In this document: positions 35,644 through 42,953 of the stretch, piece after piece
Numbering within the stretch: position 1 is the first letter of the stretch
Layout: each line of letters begins with the position of its first letter
Assembly (NCBI GenBank): GCA_009783685.1
Contig: WRCZ01000001.1
Coordinates: 1-42,953, forward strand
Direction: 5' to 3'
Length of the DNA stretch: 42,953 nucleotides
Source: Actinomycetes bacterium
GTDB taxonomy: Bacteria > Actinomycetota > Actinomycetes > Streptomycetales > Streptomycetaceae
Program-made: the position numbers and the translations under genes
The notes under the pieces: generated by a model
Seen by the model: the letters and a program-made list of their open reading frames with translations, nothing else
Database searches by the model: none
What the model was told of the DNA's origin: nothing

Positions 35644-36939
35644 TCAACTCACCGAGAAGCCCTGCGACTTCAGGGCGGTGACGGTGCTCTTCTGGGCACC
35701 GTCGAGGGCGTCCTGGTAGGTCCCCTTCTTCGTGTGGATCCTGCCGAGACCGTCACCGAGCGACGTCGCCGAGGTCGACATGATCGGACCCCACACCCAG
35801 CCGTCGTTCACCTTGGCGGACTCGCTGCGGAACAGCTGGTAGATGCGCTGGCCGCCGTAGTAGGCCTGCGGCGCGTCGAGCGCGGAGTTGGCCAGCCCGG
35901 ACTTGGACGCGGGCAGGATGGCCGCGGACGCGATCAGGTTCGACACGGAGTCGTTGTTCGTCGACATCCACATCGCGAACTCGGTCGCCTCCTTGGGGTG
36001 CGCGCAGTCCTTCATCACGGCCGTGGCCGATCCGCCGGAGTTGCCGACCGCGTCGGAACCGGCCCAGCGCGGCATGGGCGCGACGCCCCACTTGCCGGTG
36101 GAACCGGCCGCGTTGTCGCGGATCAGGGACGCCGACCAGACCGGACCGACCTCGGCCCAGACCGTTCCCTTGCTCCACGCGGAGTACAGCGACGCGTCGA
36201 AGGCCGGGTACGAGGTGAGCAGCCCCTTGTCGAACAGGCCCTGCCAGTAGTCGCCGACCTTGCGGTTGGCGGGGCTGTCGAAGGACACGGACCAGGAGTC
36301 GCCCTTCACCCCGAACCACGGGGCGCCGCCCTGCCAGGCGAAACCGGCGTACAGGTAGGGGTCGGTGGGCAGGTTCATGATCCGCGAGGACGGGTCCGCC
36401 GCCTTCACGGCGGCCGCGGCGGCCGCGAACTCGTCCCAGGTCTTCGGCACGGCGATGTGGGCCTTGGTGAACAGGTCGGTGCGGTAGAACATCGCCATCG
36501 GGGCGGTGTCCACGGGCACGCCGTAGGCCTTGCCGTCGACGCCGACGTTGTTCCACACCCAGTTCGGGAACTCCGCGCGGTCCTTCTCGACGTACGTGCT
36601 GACGTCCTGGAGGACGCCCGCGGCCAGGAAGCTGGAGAAGGTCTCGTACCCGACCTGCGCCAGGCAGGGGGCGTTGCCGGCCTTGGCGGCCGTGAGCATC
36701 TTGTCGTAGCCCCCGGCGCCGCCGTTGGTGACGGCCTCGTACTTCACGTGGATGTCCGGGTGCGTCTTGTTCCAGAGGGCCACGGACTTGTCGTAGCCGG
36801 CGGCCCAGCCCCAGAAGGTGATGTCGGCCGGGCCCTTGGATTCAGCTGTCGGGCTGCTGCTACTGCTGCACCCGCTCAGCATGATGGTGGTGGCAGCGAG
36901 GATCGCTGCGGCAGTGAGCCTCGCCCTGCGCTTGATCAT
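35644..36939 (-). CDS. Sugar ABC transporter substrate-binding lipoprotein
   Basis: A 431-aa extracytoplasmic solute-binding protein, family 1 type. The signal is MIKRRARLTAAAILAATTIM with lipobox LSGC, followed by a Ser-rich linker and the mature fold (ITFWGWAAGYDKSVALWNKTHPDI). Many tryptophans (WFGVKGDSW, WVWNN, GWVWGP) fit a sugar-stacking pocket. It starts at ATG 36939 with GAGGGG upstream. It is the first gene of the operon binding protein - MalF - MalG - secreted protein, and is divergent from a GntR regulator across a palindromic site. The ligand is not determinable, but nearby genes suggest an oligosaccharide containing uronate or galactose. Confidence 0.94.
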   Translation of the reverse strand: MIKRRARLTAAAILAATTIMLSGCSSSSSPTAESKGPADITFWGWAAGYDKSVALWNKTHPDIHVKYEAVTNGGAGGYDKMLTAAKAGNAPCLAQVGYETFSSFLAAGVLQDVSTYVEKDRAEFPNWVWNNVGVDGKAYGVPVDTAPMAMFYRTDLFTKAHIAVPKTWDEFAAAAAAVKAADPSSRIMNLPTDPYLYAGFAWQGGAPWFGVKGDSWSVSFDSPANRKVGDYWQGLFDKGLLTSYPAFDASLYSAWSKGTVWAEVGPVWSASLIRDNAAGSTGKWGVAPMPRWAGSDAVGNSGGSATAVMKDCAHPKEATEFAMWMSTNNDSVSNLIASAAILPASKSGLANSALDAPQAYYGGQRIYQLFRSESAKVNDGWVWGPIMSTSATSLGDGLGRIHTKKGTYQDALDGAQKSTVTALKSQGFSVS

Positions 36940-37002
36940 GACGTCCCCTCGGTTTGCTCTTACAGCGCGGTGCGCTTGTGCTGCCCGGCCGATGGCGGGG
37001 AA

Positions 37003-37018
37003 TACTTGCATACAAGTA
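37003..37018. promoter_or_regulatory. GntR-type palindromic candidate operator
   Basis: TACTTG-CATA-CAAGTA is a perfect 6-4-6 inverted repeat between the binding-protein gene and its divergent GntR gene, only 24 nt from the GntR start. A second ATGCAA copy is at 37026-37031. FCD-type regulators bind short AT-rich palindromes of this form. The 8-mer CTTGCATA in its core recurs at 30809-30816 by the paralogous regulator. It probably represses both directions until a sugar acid is bound. Confidence 0.6.
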
Positions 37019-37041
37019 CGCTGGCATGCAAGGATTCTGAC

Positions 37042-37782
37042 ATGAACGCTCCCCGACCAGCGCGCATGCCGGATCAGGCGCCGTACGGACCCGCCGGAGT
37101 GCTGTCGCCGATCAGCCGGGACGGCCGGCGGACCCGGACCTCCGATCTCGTCCACGACGAACTGGTGTCCGCCATCCGCACCCTGCACCTGGCGCCCGGC
37201 TCCTCCCTGTCCGAGACGGAGATCGCCGAGCGCCTCCACGTCAGCCGGACGCCGGTGCGCGAGGCGATCGCCCGGCTCGCCGACGCCGGCCTCGTCCACG
37301 TCGTGCCGCAGGTCGGCACCAGGGTCGGGCTGATCCGCCTGTGGGACGTGGAGGAGGCGCGCTTCGTCCGCGAGAGCCTGGAGGTCTCGGCCTTCGAGGC
37401 GGCGTGCGGCAGCTCGTCCCTCGACGTCGGCCGGCTGCGCGCCCTGCTGGACCAGCAGGAGGAGAGCTACCGCGCCGACGACCACGACGCGTTCTTCCTG
37501 GCCGACGAGGCCCTGCACGCCGAGGTGTTCGCCCTCAGCGGGTACCTGCGCGCCTGGCAGGCCGTGCAGCGGATGAAGCTCCAACTCGACCGGCTGCGCC
37601 GGCTCGCCCAGCCGGACACCGCGAGCATGCGGGACCTGATCGACGAGCACCGGCTGATCGTCGACGCGCTGGAGGCCCGCGACCTCGCGGGCGGGCGCGA
37701 GCTGATCAGCCGGCACGCCAGGCGCGCGCTCGAACGCGTCCCGGCGCTGTGCGCGCAGTATCCGGACTACTTCACCGAATGA
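37042..37782 (+). CDS. GntR-family regulator, FCD (FadR) subfamily, paralogue 2
   Basis: A 246-aa regulator from ATG 37042. The winged helix-turn-helix is at about residues 33-98 (VHDELVSAIRTLHLAPGSSLSETEIAERL, SRTPVREAIARLADAGLV). The FCD domain has the expected Asp/His metal ligands (LADEALHAEVFALSG; DEHRLIVDALEARD; SRHARRALERV). It is divergent from the ABC operon with a palindrome between them, and upstream of the SDR, mannonate dehydratase and GH42 genes. FCD regulators of hexuronate pathways (UxuR/ExuR type) are the closest functional model. It is a paralogue of the gene at 30082-30798. Confidence 0.93.
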   Translation: MNAPRPARMPDQAPYGPAGVLSPISRDGRRTRTSDLVHDELVSAIRTLHLAPGSSLSETEIAERLHVSRTPVREAIARLADAGLVHVVPQVGTRVGLIRLWDVEEARFVRESLEVSAFEAACGSSSLDVGRLRALLDQQEESYRADDHDAFFLADEALHAEVFALSGYLRAWQAVQRMKLQLDRLRRLAQPDTASMRDLIDEHRLIVDALEARDLAGGRELISRHARRALERVPALCAQYPDYFTE

Positions 37783-37858
37783 CCGGGCAGACGCCGCCTC
37801 GGCGGCGGCCCGGCGGGGTCAGGACGCCCCGCACCACCGTGCGCCCCGCGCACCCCTT

Positions 37859-37876
37859 TGCATCCCGTGCATCCCG
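37859..37876 (+). repeat. Tandem 9-bp repeat TGCATCCCG x2 upstream of the SDR gene
   Basis: Two perfect, adjacent copies lie 37 nt before the SDR start. Preceded by a T at 37858, the first copy contains TTGCAT, the core seen in the GntR-linked sites. It may be a regulator site or a chance duplication. Confidence 0.45.
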
Positions 37877-37912
37877 CACGCCCGATGAAGGCCCCGGAAA
37901 GGACGATCCCAC

Positions 37913-38647
37913 GTGAGCAGGTTCGCCGGACGGACGATTCTCGTCACAGGTGCCGGTTCCGGCATCGGCCGCGAGATGGCACGGCAGTTCGTCGAAGAGG
38001 GAGGAACGGTGTACGCGGCGGACCTCGACCCCGGCGCCGTGCCCGAGGGCAGCACCCCGCTGAAGGTCGACGTCACCGACCCCGACTCCTTCGCCGCGGC
38101 GGTGGACCGGGCCGTGTCCGAGACCGGCGCGCTCCACGTGCTCTGCAACAACGCGGGTGCCTCCTCCACCACCGACGTGCTGGACTGCACCCTGGAGGAG
38201 TGGGAGCGCACCTTCGCGGTCAACAGCCGCGGCGTCTTCCTCGGCACCAAACTCGCCCTGCCGCACATGCTGGCCCAGGGCGACGGCGCCATCGTCAACA
38301 CCGCGTCGGTCGCCGGGCTGGTCGGGCTGAAGGACCGCGCGGCCTACTGCGCGAGCAAGGGCGCCGTGATCGCCCTCACCCGCCAGGTCGCCGTGCAGTA
38401 CGCGGGCACCGGCGTGCGCTGCAACTGCGTGTGCCCCGGCACCGTCGACTCCCCGTGGGTGGGCCGGCTGCTCGCCGCGGCCGACGACCCGGAGCGGGCG
38501 CGGGCCGGGCTCGTCGCCCGGCAGCCCATGGGCCGGCTGGGCACCCCGACCGAGGTCGCGGCGGCGGCCCTGTACCTCGCTTCCGATGCCGCCACGTTCA
38601 TCACCGGCACCGAGTTGGTCATCGACGGCGGCCTGCTCGCCGGCTGA
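37913..38647 (+). CDS. Short-chain dehydrogenase/reductase
   Basis: A 244-aa classical SDR. The cofactor motif is TGAGSGIG (residues 12-19), NNAG is present (CNNAGASS), and the catalytic Ser-Tyr-Lys lies in NTASVAGLVG and AYCASKG. The acidic residue after the second strand (AADLDPG) suggests NAD rather than NADP. The C-terminal GGLLAG fits the family. It is followed after 54 nt by mannonate dehydratase, so it could be the fructuronate/mannonate oxidoreductase of the pathway or oxidise another sugar. Substrate is inferred from context only. The GTG start at 37913 has GGAAAGGA upstream. Confidence 0.88.
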   Translation: MSRFAGRTILVTGAGSGIGREMARQFVEEGGTVYAADLDPGAVPEGSTPLKVDVTDPDSFAAAVDRAVSETGALHVLCNNAGASSTTDVLDCTLEEWERTFAVNSRGVFLGTKLALPHMLAQGDGAIVNTASVAGLVGLKDRAAYCASKGAVIALTRQVAVQYAGTGVRCNCVCPGTVDSPWVGRLLAAADDPERARAGLVARQPMGRLGTPTEVAAAALYLASDAATFITGTELVIDGGLLAG

Positions 38648-38701
38648 CCATCCCCCTACCACCGAACGGATCACCGTGAAGCTCCTGCGGGTCGGCCAGG
38701 C

Positions 38702-39832
38702 ATGACCATACGACTCTCCCTCGGCCACATCGACACCTACGACGACCGGGTTGCCACGTTCGCGCACCAACTCGGGCTCTCCGGCGTCCAGTTGCACACA
38801 CCGGATCTGCTGCCCGGCGAGGACGGGCACTGGAGCCTGTCCGAACTGCGGGCGCTGCGCGACCGCTGCGACGCCGACGGCCTCGCGATCGACGGCCTCG
38901 AGAACGTGCCCCTCGCGCACTTCTGGAAGATCCAGCGCGGCCTGCCGGGCCGCGACGAGCAGATCGAGAACTACCGGAAGACCATCCGCAACCTCGCCGC
39001 GGTGGGCATCGACCTGCTCGGCTACAACTTCCTCGCCACGTACGTCTGGCGCACCGACATGGCGGCGGCGGGACGCGGCGGCGCGAAGGTGACCACCTTC
39101 GACCTGGCGGACGTCTCCCGCGGCAACGCGCTCGCCGGGTACCGGCTGACCCCGGACCACCCCGTCGAGGAGCCCATCACCGCCGACGACATGTGGGCGA
39201 ACCACCAGTACTTCCTGGACGCCGTGCTGCCGGTGGCGGAGGAGGCCGGGGTACGCCTCGCGCTGCACCCGGACGACCCGCCCGTGGACCAGCCGCTCGG
39301 CGGCATCGCCCGGATCTTCACCTCGCCCGCCGCCATCGCCCGCGCCCGCGCCCAGGCGGGCGGCAGCCCCTCCTGGGGGCTGAACCTCTGCCTGGGCACG
39401 GTGTCGGAGATGGCCGGCGAGGAGAGCATCAACGAGGTCATCGACCTGCTCGGTCCGCAGGTCTTCTACGTGCACTTCCGGGACGTGCGCGGCACCGTGC
39501 CGCGGTTCACCGAGTGCTTCCTCGGCGAGGGCAACTTCGACCCGGCGCGGGTGATCCGCCGCCTGGAGGCCGCCGGGTTCGACGGCTTCCTCATCGACGA
39601 CCACGTCCCGGCGATGATCGGCGACCTCGACACCTGGGGCGACACCTCCTCCGCGGCGTACTGCAGCCGCGGGCGGGCCCACGCGATCGGGTACCTGCAG
39701 GGCGTCCTCAACGGTCTGGGGCTCGACGGCCCCGCCGCCCGCGAGGCCGTACACGTTCCCGGGGCCCGCGGCGCCGGACCCGTCCAGGACCGGCCGGCGG
39801 CCGGGGTGCAGGGTTGCTCGTCAGCACAATGA
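38702..39832 (+). CDS. uxuA: Mannonate dehydratase
   Basis: A 376-aa TIM-barrel enzyme of the UxuA family. Conserved metal and substrate stretches are visible: LALHPDDPP, LNLCLGTVSEM, VHFRDVRG and LIDDHVPAM. It dehydrates D-mannonate to 2-keto-3-deoxygluconate in hexuronate breakdown. The length is normal, with an unconserved Gly/Ala/Arg-rich tail of about 35 residues. It lies between the SDR and the GH42 gene and overlaps a possible upstream start of the latter (ATGA). This is the strongest evidence that the locus handles a uronic acid. ATG 38702 follows a weak ribosome site. Confidence 0.9.
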   Translation: MTIRLSLGHIDTYDDRVATFAHQLGLSGVQLHTPDLLPGEDGHWSLSELRALRDRCDADGLAIDGLENVPLAHFWKIQRGLPGRDEQIENYRKTIRNLAAVGIDLLGYNFLATYVWRTDMAAAGRGGAKVTTFDLADVSRGNALAGYRLTPDHPVEEPITADDMWANHQYFLDAVLPVAEEAGVRLALHPDDPPVDQPLGGIARIFTSPAAIARARAQAGGSPSWGLNLCLGTVSEMAGEESINEVIDLLGPQVFYVHFRDVRGTVPRFTECFLGEGNFDPARVIRRLEAAGFDGFLIDDHVPAMIGDLDTWGDTSSAAYCSRGRAHAIGYLQGVLNGLGLDGPAAREAVHVPGARGAGPVQDRPAAGVQGCSSAQ

Positions 39833-39849
39833 AGTCAGGAGGAGAGCAC

Positions 39850-41901
39850 GTGAGGGATGGGTGGATCCGCTGGCCCGCCAACGTGGCGGGCCGGTTCGGT
39901 GGCGAACCGGTCGCCTTCGGGGGCGACTACAACCCCGAGCAGTGGGACGAGAGCGTGTGGCCCGAGGACGCCCGGCTGATGCGCGAGGCCGGCGTCAACC
40001 TCGTCACGGTGGGGGTGTTCGCCTGGTCGGCGCTGCAACCGGGCCCGGACCGCTGGGACTTCGGATGGCTCGACCGCGTGCTCGACCTGCTGCACGCGAA
40101 CGACATCGCCGTCGACCTCGCCACCGCCACCGCGTCCCCGCCGCCCTGGCTCACCACGCGGTTCCCCGAGGTGCTGCCCGTCGACCGCGACGGGCGCACC
40201 ATGTCCCAGGGCGGCCGCCAGGCGTGGTCGCCGTCCTCGCAGGTGTTCCGCGAGCACTCCCTCGCCCTGGTCGAGAAGTTGGCGGCCCGCTACGGCGGCC
40301 ACCCGGCGCTCGCGCTGTGGCACGTCTCCAACGAACTCGGCGGCCACAACTCGCGCTGCTACGGCGAGGCGAGCGCGGTGGCCTTCCGCGGCTGGCTGCG
40401 GGAGAGGTACGGAGACTCCCTCGACGCGCTCAACGCCGCCTGGGCGACCCGCGTGTGGAGCCAGAGCTACTCGGCATGGGAGGAGATCCAGCCCCCGCGG
40501 CTCACGTTCACCGACTCCAACCCCACGCAGGTGCTGGACTTCGACCGGTTCAGCTCCGACCAGCTGCGCGAGCAACTCCGCGCCGAGAGCGCCGTGTTGC
40601 GGCGCCACACGCCGGACGTGCCGATCACCACGAACATGGTGCTGTTCGACGCGGGCAAGAACATGAACTACAGCTCGTGGGCAGGCGACATGGATCTCGT
40701 GTCGAGCGACCACTACCTGCGCCCGGCGCCCGACGCCGACGCCGAGTTGTCGTTCTCCGCGGACCGCGCCCGTGGCCTGGCCACGGGGTCGCCCTGGCTG
40801 CTGATGGAGACGGCCACCGGCGCCACGAGCTGGCGTCCGGTCAACCCGGCCAAGCGCCCGGGGCAGTTGAGGCGCGACGTGTTCGCGCACGTCGCCCGGG
40901 GAGCGGACGGCATCTGCTTCTTCCAGTGGCGGGCCGGCCAGGCCGGTCCCGAGCGCTTCCACTCCGCGATGCTCCCGCACGCCGGGGCCGGCAGCCGCAA
41001 GTTCCACGAGGTGAAGGCCCTGGGCGCGGACCTGGCGGCCTGCGCCGAGGTGCTCGGCAGCCGGACGGCCGCGGACTGCGCGCTGCTGTTCGGCGAGGAG
41101 GCCTGGTGGGCGGCCGACCGCGAGTCCCATCCGCACAACGGGCTCTCCTACGCGGACACCGCCCTGCGCTGGTACCGGAGCCTGCGGGACGCCGGCCTGA
41201 CCGTCGACGTCGTGCCGCCGTCCGCGGACCTGTCGCGCTACCGGCTGATCGTCGCGCCCATGCTGTACCTGGTCTCCGACGAGGACGCGGGCGCCCTCGC
41301 CGCCGCGGCCGAGGCGGGGGCGACCGTGCTGGTGACCTACTTCTCCGGCATCGTCGACCCGCTCGACCGGGTGCGGCTCGGCGGCTACCCCGGGGCGTTC
41401 CGCGACCTGCTCGGCGTGCGGGTGGAGGAGTTCGCGCCCCTGCTCGACGCGGAAACCGTGGAGATCAAGGGGGTGACGGGTCCCGGACGGGTGTCGACCT
41501 GGCACGAGCAGATCGATCTCACCGACGCGGTCGCCGAGGCCACGTACGCCGGCGGGGACTTCGCCGGACTGCCGGCGGTCACCCGGGCAGCCCGCGGTTC
41601 CGGCGAGGCGTGGTACGTCGGCGGGGAGCTGGAGTCCGAGGCCCGCGCCGCGCTGCTGGCGGCGCTGGTCGAGCGCTCCGGTGCCACCGCCGTGCCGCAC
41701 CGGCCCGGCCTCGACGCCGTGATCCGCAGGGCGGCCGACCGCGACTACCTCTTCCTCATCAACCACGGCGCGGACGACGCCGTCGTCGCCGGATCGGGGA
41801 CGGACCTGCTGGACGGGTCGGTGCACGAGGACGAGATCGTGGTGCCCGCGGGCGGTGTACGGGTCGTCGCCTCCGCCCGCGGTGCAACGGCAGGGGCGTG
41901 A
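39850..41901 (+). CDS. GH42-family beta-galactosidase
   Basis: A 683-aa cytoplasmic glycoside hydrolase of normal family length. The catalytic TIM barrel begins FGGDYNPEQW; the acid/base is E162 in LWHVSNELGG and the nucleophile is E320 in WLLMETATG. The trimerisation domain (ALLFGEEAWWAADRESHPHNGLSYAD onward) and a C-terminal beta domain are complete. It cleaves terminal beta-galactosides (some members cleave alpha-L-arabinosides). GTG 39850 is preferred because GGAGGAG lies 6-7 nt before it; ATG 39829, which overlaps the uxuA stop, would add seven residues. No signal peptide, so it acts on imported oligosaccharides. Confidence 0.94.
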   Translation: MRDGWIRWPANVAGRFGGEPVAFGGDYNPEQWDESVWPEDARLMREAGVNLVTVGVFAWSALQPGPDRWDFGWLDRVLDLLHANDIAVDLATATASPPPWLTTRFPEVLPVDRDGRTMSQGGRQAWSPSSQVFREHSLALVEKLAARYGGHPALALWHVSNELGGHNSRCYGEASAVAFRGWLRERYGDSLDALNAAWATRVWSQSYSAWEEIQPPRLTFTDSNPTQVLDFDRFSSDQLREQLRAESAVLRRHTPDVPITTNMVLFDAGKNMNYSSWAGDMDLVSSDHYLRPAPDADAELSFSADRARGLATGSPWLLMETATGATSWRPVNPAKRPGQLRRDVFAHVARGADGICFFQWRAGQAGPERFHSAMLPHAGAGSRKFHEVKALGADLAACAEVLGSRTAADCALLFGEEAWWAADRESHPHNGLSYADTALRWYRSLRDAGLTVDVVPPSADLSRYRLIVAPMLYLVSDEDAGALAAAAEAGATVLVTYFSGIVDPLDRVRLGGYPGAFRDLLGVRVEEFAPLLDAETVEIKGVTGPGRVSTWHEQIDLTDAVAEATYAGGDFAGLPAVTRAARGSGEAWYVGGELESEARAALLAALVERSGATAVPHRPGLDAVIRRAADRDYLFLINHGADDAVVAGSGTDLLDGSVHEDEIVVPAGGVRVVASARGATAGA

Positions 41902-41974
41902 GCGGCCCCGGCCGGTGAGCCGTCGCGGATAGGGTGGTGGCGCCGGACCAGGCGCAGGATCGGTTGAGAAGGCG

Positions 41975-42953
41975 ATGGCGGTGGCGCTCGACGACGAGGG
42001 CAGCGGGACGGGGGACGAGGCGCCCCTGCGGTTGTCGGCGCCGGAGAAGGCGCGGCTGCGGGAGATCGCCGAGCAGATCCGGTCCCGCGCCGACTCGCTG
42101 GCCGACAAGCTGATCCTCGCCTACCAGGCGGAGATCCCCCAGTACGCCGTCGTCACCGATCCGGTGCTGCTGGCGGACATGAAGGCCGTGTCCCTGACCG
42201 GACTGCTGTGCTGGCTGGAGGCGCTCGACGTCGACCGGCCCATCGACGACGACCTGCTCACTCCGGTACTGGAGGCGCGGGGCCGCCGGGCGCTGCAGGG
42301 CGTCGGCATGGACGCCATGCTGCGCGCCTACCGGATCGCCACCCGCACGGTCTGGCAGGAGATCCTCGAACTGCCGGTCGACCAGGAGCTGATGGCCCCG
42401 CTGTCGAGACGGATGCTCGAGTTCGTGGACCGGTTGACCACCGCGGCCGAGAGCGCCTACGCCGCCGAAACCCCCGAACCCGATCCGCAGCGCGAGGAAC
42501 GGGGGCACCCGGCGCTGTTCGAGGCCGTCCTCGCCGGGCAGCACCAGCAGTACCCCGAGGCGGGCGCGCTCGCCCGGGACCACTGCGTGGTCCTGGTCGA
42601 AGCGCCGCGGAGCACCACCAGGCTGTCCCTCGACGAACTCGCCGCGGGGCTCGCCCGCGAGGCCCGGGCGGCGTACTGGACGACCCGGCACCGCAGCGTG
42701 GTCGCCGCCTGCCCGGTGGGCCAGGGCGGAGAACGGGACGAACTCCTGCGCCGCCTGGAGCGCTTCGCGCGCTCCCGGACGTCCGTCGACGGCGTCGCCG
42801 TGGGCGGTGTCGCACGGGGAACGGCCGAGACCCGGCAGAGCTATCGCGAGGCGGGCCAGGCGCTGAAGATCGGCACACGGCTCGGCGACACCGCCTCGCA
42901 CGTCAACGACTTCCAGCAACTCGCGCCGCTGGCCGCGCTGATCGCCGACCGCG
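41975..42953 (+). CDS. PucR/CdaR-type transcriptional regulator (partial, runs off the edge)
   Basis: The frame begins at ATG 41975 with GAGAAGG just upstream and stays open to the edge (326 codons). The N-terminal 160 residues resemble the helical RsbRD-N/globin-like sensor region found in Streptomyces PucR proteins (IRSRADSLADKLILAYQAEIPQYA; GRRALQGVGMDAMLRAYRIATRTVWQEIL). The middle part corresponds to the GGDEF-like CdaR domain (VAVGGVARGTAETRQSYREAGQALKIG). The DNA-binding helix-turn-helix would lie beyond the window. Targets unknown; it may be unrelated to the sugar locus. Confidence 0.82.
   Translation, partial: MAVALDDEGSGTGDEAPLRLSAPEKARLREIAEQIRSRADSLADKLILAYQAEIPQYAVVTDPVLLADMKAVSLTGLLCWLEALDVDRPIDDDLLTPVLEARGRRALQGVGMDAMLRAYRIATRTVWQEILELPVDQELMAPLSRRMLEFVDRLTTAAESAYAAETPEPDPQREERGHPALFEAVLAGQHQQYPEAGALARDHCVVLVEAPRSTTRLSLDELAAGLAREARAAYWTTRHRSVVAACPVGQGGERDELLRRLERFARSRTSVDGVAVGGVARGTAETRQSYREAGQALKIGTRLGDTASHVNDFQQLAPLAALIADR

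Noticed and set aside
33729-36939. Missing ATPase in the sugar ABC operon as a sign of gene loss
   Set aside because: CUT1 transporters of Streptomyces normally lack their own ATPase and share MsiK, so this is ordinary.
35644-37716. 690-codon frame extending the binding protein upstream
   Set aside because: The added part reads antisense through the divergent GntR gene. The lipoprotein signal starts at 36939.

Overview
The window is high-GC DNA with strong codon bias, many GTG starts (and one TTG start), GTGA/ATGA overlaps between genes, and secreted proteins carrying lipoprotein or Tat signals. Together with the gene content this points to a Streptomyces-like actinomycete (Streptomycetaceae or a close relative). 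No rRNA, tRNA, CRISPR array, insertion sequence or phage gene was seen. Both ends cut through a gene.

Left part (1-7882, minus strand). At the edge lies the membrane-bound head of a sensor or signalling protein. It is followed by an apparent exopolysaccharide operon, read right to left: a processive family-2 glycosyltransferase, UDP-glucose 4-epimerase, UDP-glucose 6-dehydrogenase, a UDP-glucuronate decarboxylase-like epimerase, and a parallel beta-helix lipoprotein that is broken by a frameshift near 1017. A divergent TetR-type regulator (7883-8701) shares a promoter region with this operon. A 14-bp palindrome there overlaps the candidate -10 box.

8752-10755. A secreted Asp-box (sialidase-like) protein with a C-terminal ricin-type lectin region has its signal peptide in another frame, so it also appears frameshifted. 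A 329-bp gap with a TTGCA inverted repeat follows.

Core (10756-26040, plus strand). This is a near-complete locus for a high-affinity, oxygen-tolerant [NiFe] hydrogenase of the actinobacterial type (group 1h, formerly group 5). The order is hypX (CO ligand supply), hhyS and hhyL (subunits), a NifU-like protein, three proteins of unknown function, an endopeptidase, a 32-residue membrane micropeptide, and hypA, hypB, hypF, hypC, hypD and hypE. Most junctions overlap by 4 nt or nearly so. The enzyme would oxidise trace H2 and pass electrons to the respiratory chain. The uncharacterised block between hhyL and hypA is the best candidate here for an undescribed sub-system.

Right part (26056-42953). 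After a shared convergent terminator come a hypothetical membrane-anchored protein, an alpha/beta hydrolase and a Tat-exported beta-propeller protein. A carbohydrate-use locus follows: two paralogous GntR/FCD regulators, a sugar ABC transporter without its own ATPase, a large secreted protein with a possible alpha/alpha-toroid lyase fold, an SDR oxidoreductase, mannonate dehydratase and a GH42 beta-galactosidase. This suggests uptake and breakdown of an oligosaccharide containing uronic acid and galactose. A TTGCAT motif recurs upstream of several of these genes. The window ends inside a PucR-type regulator.
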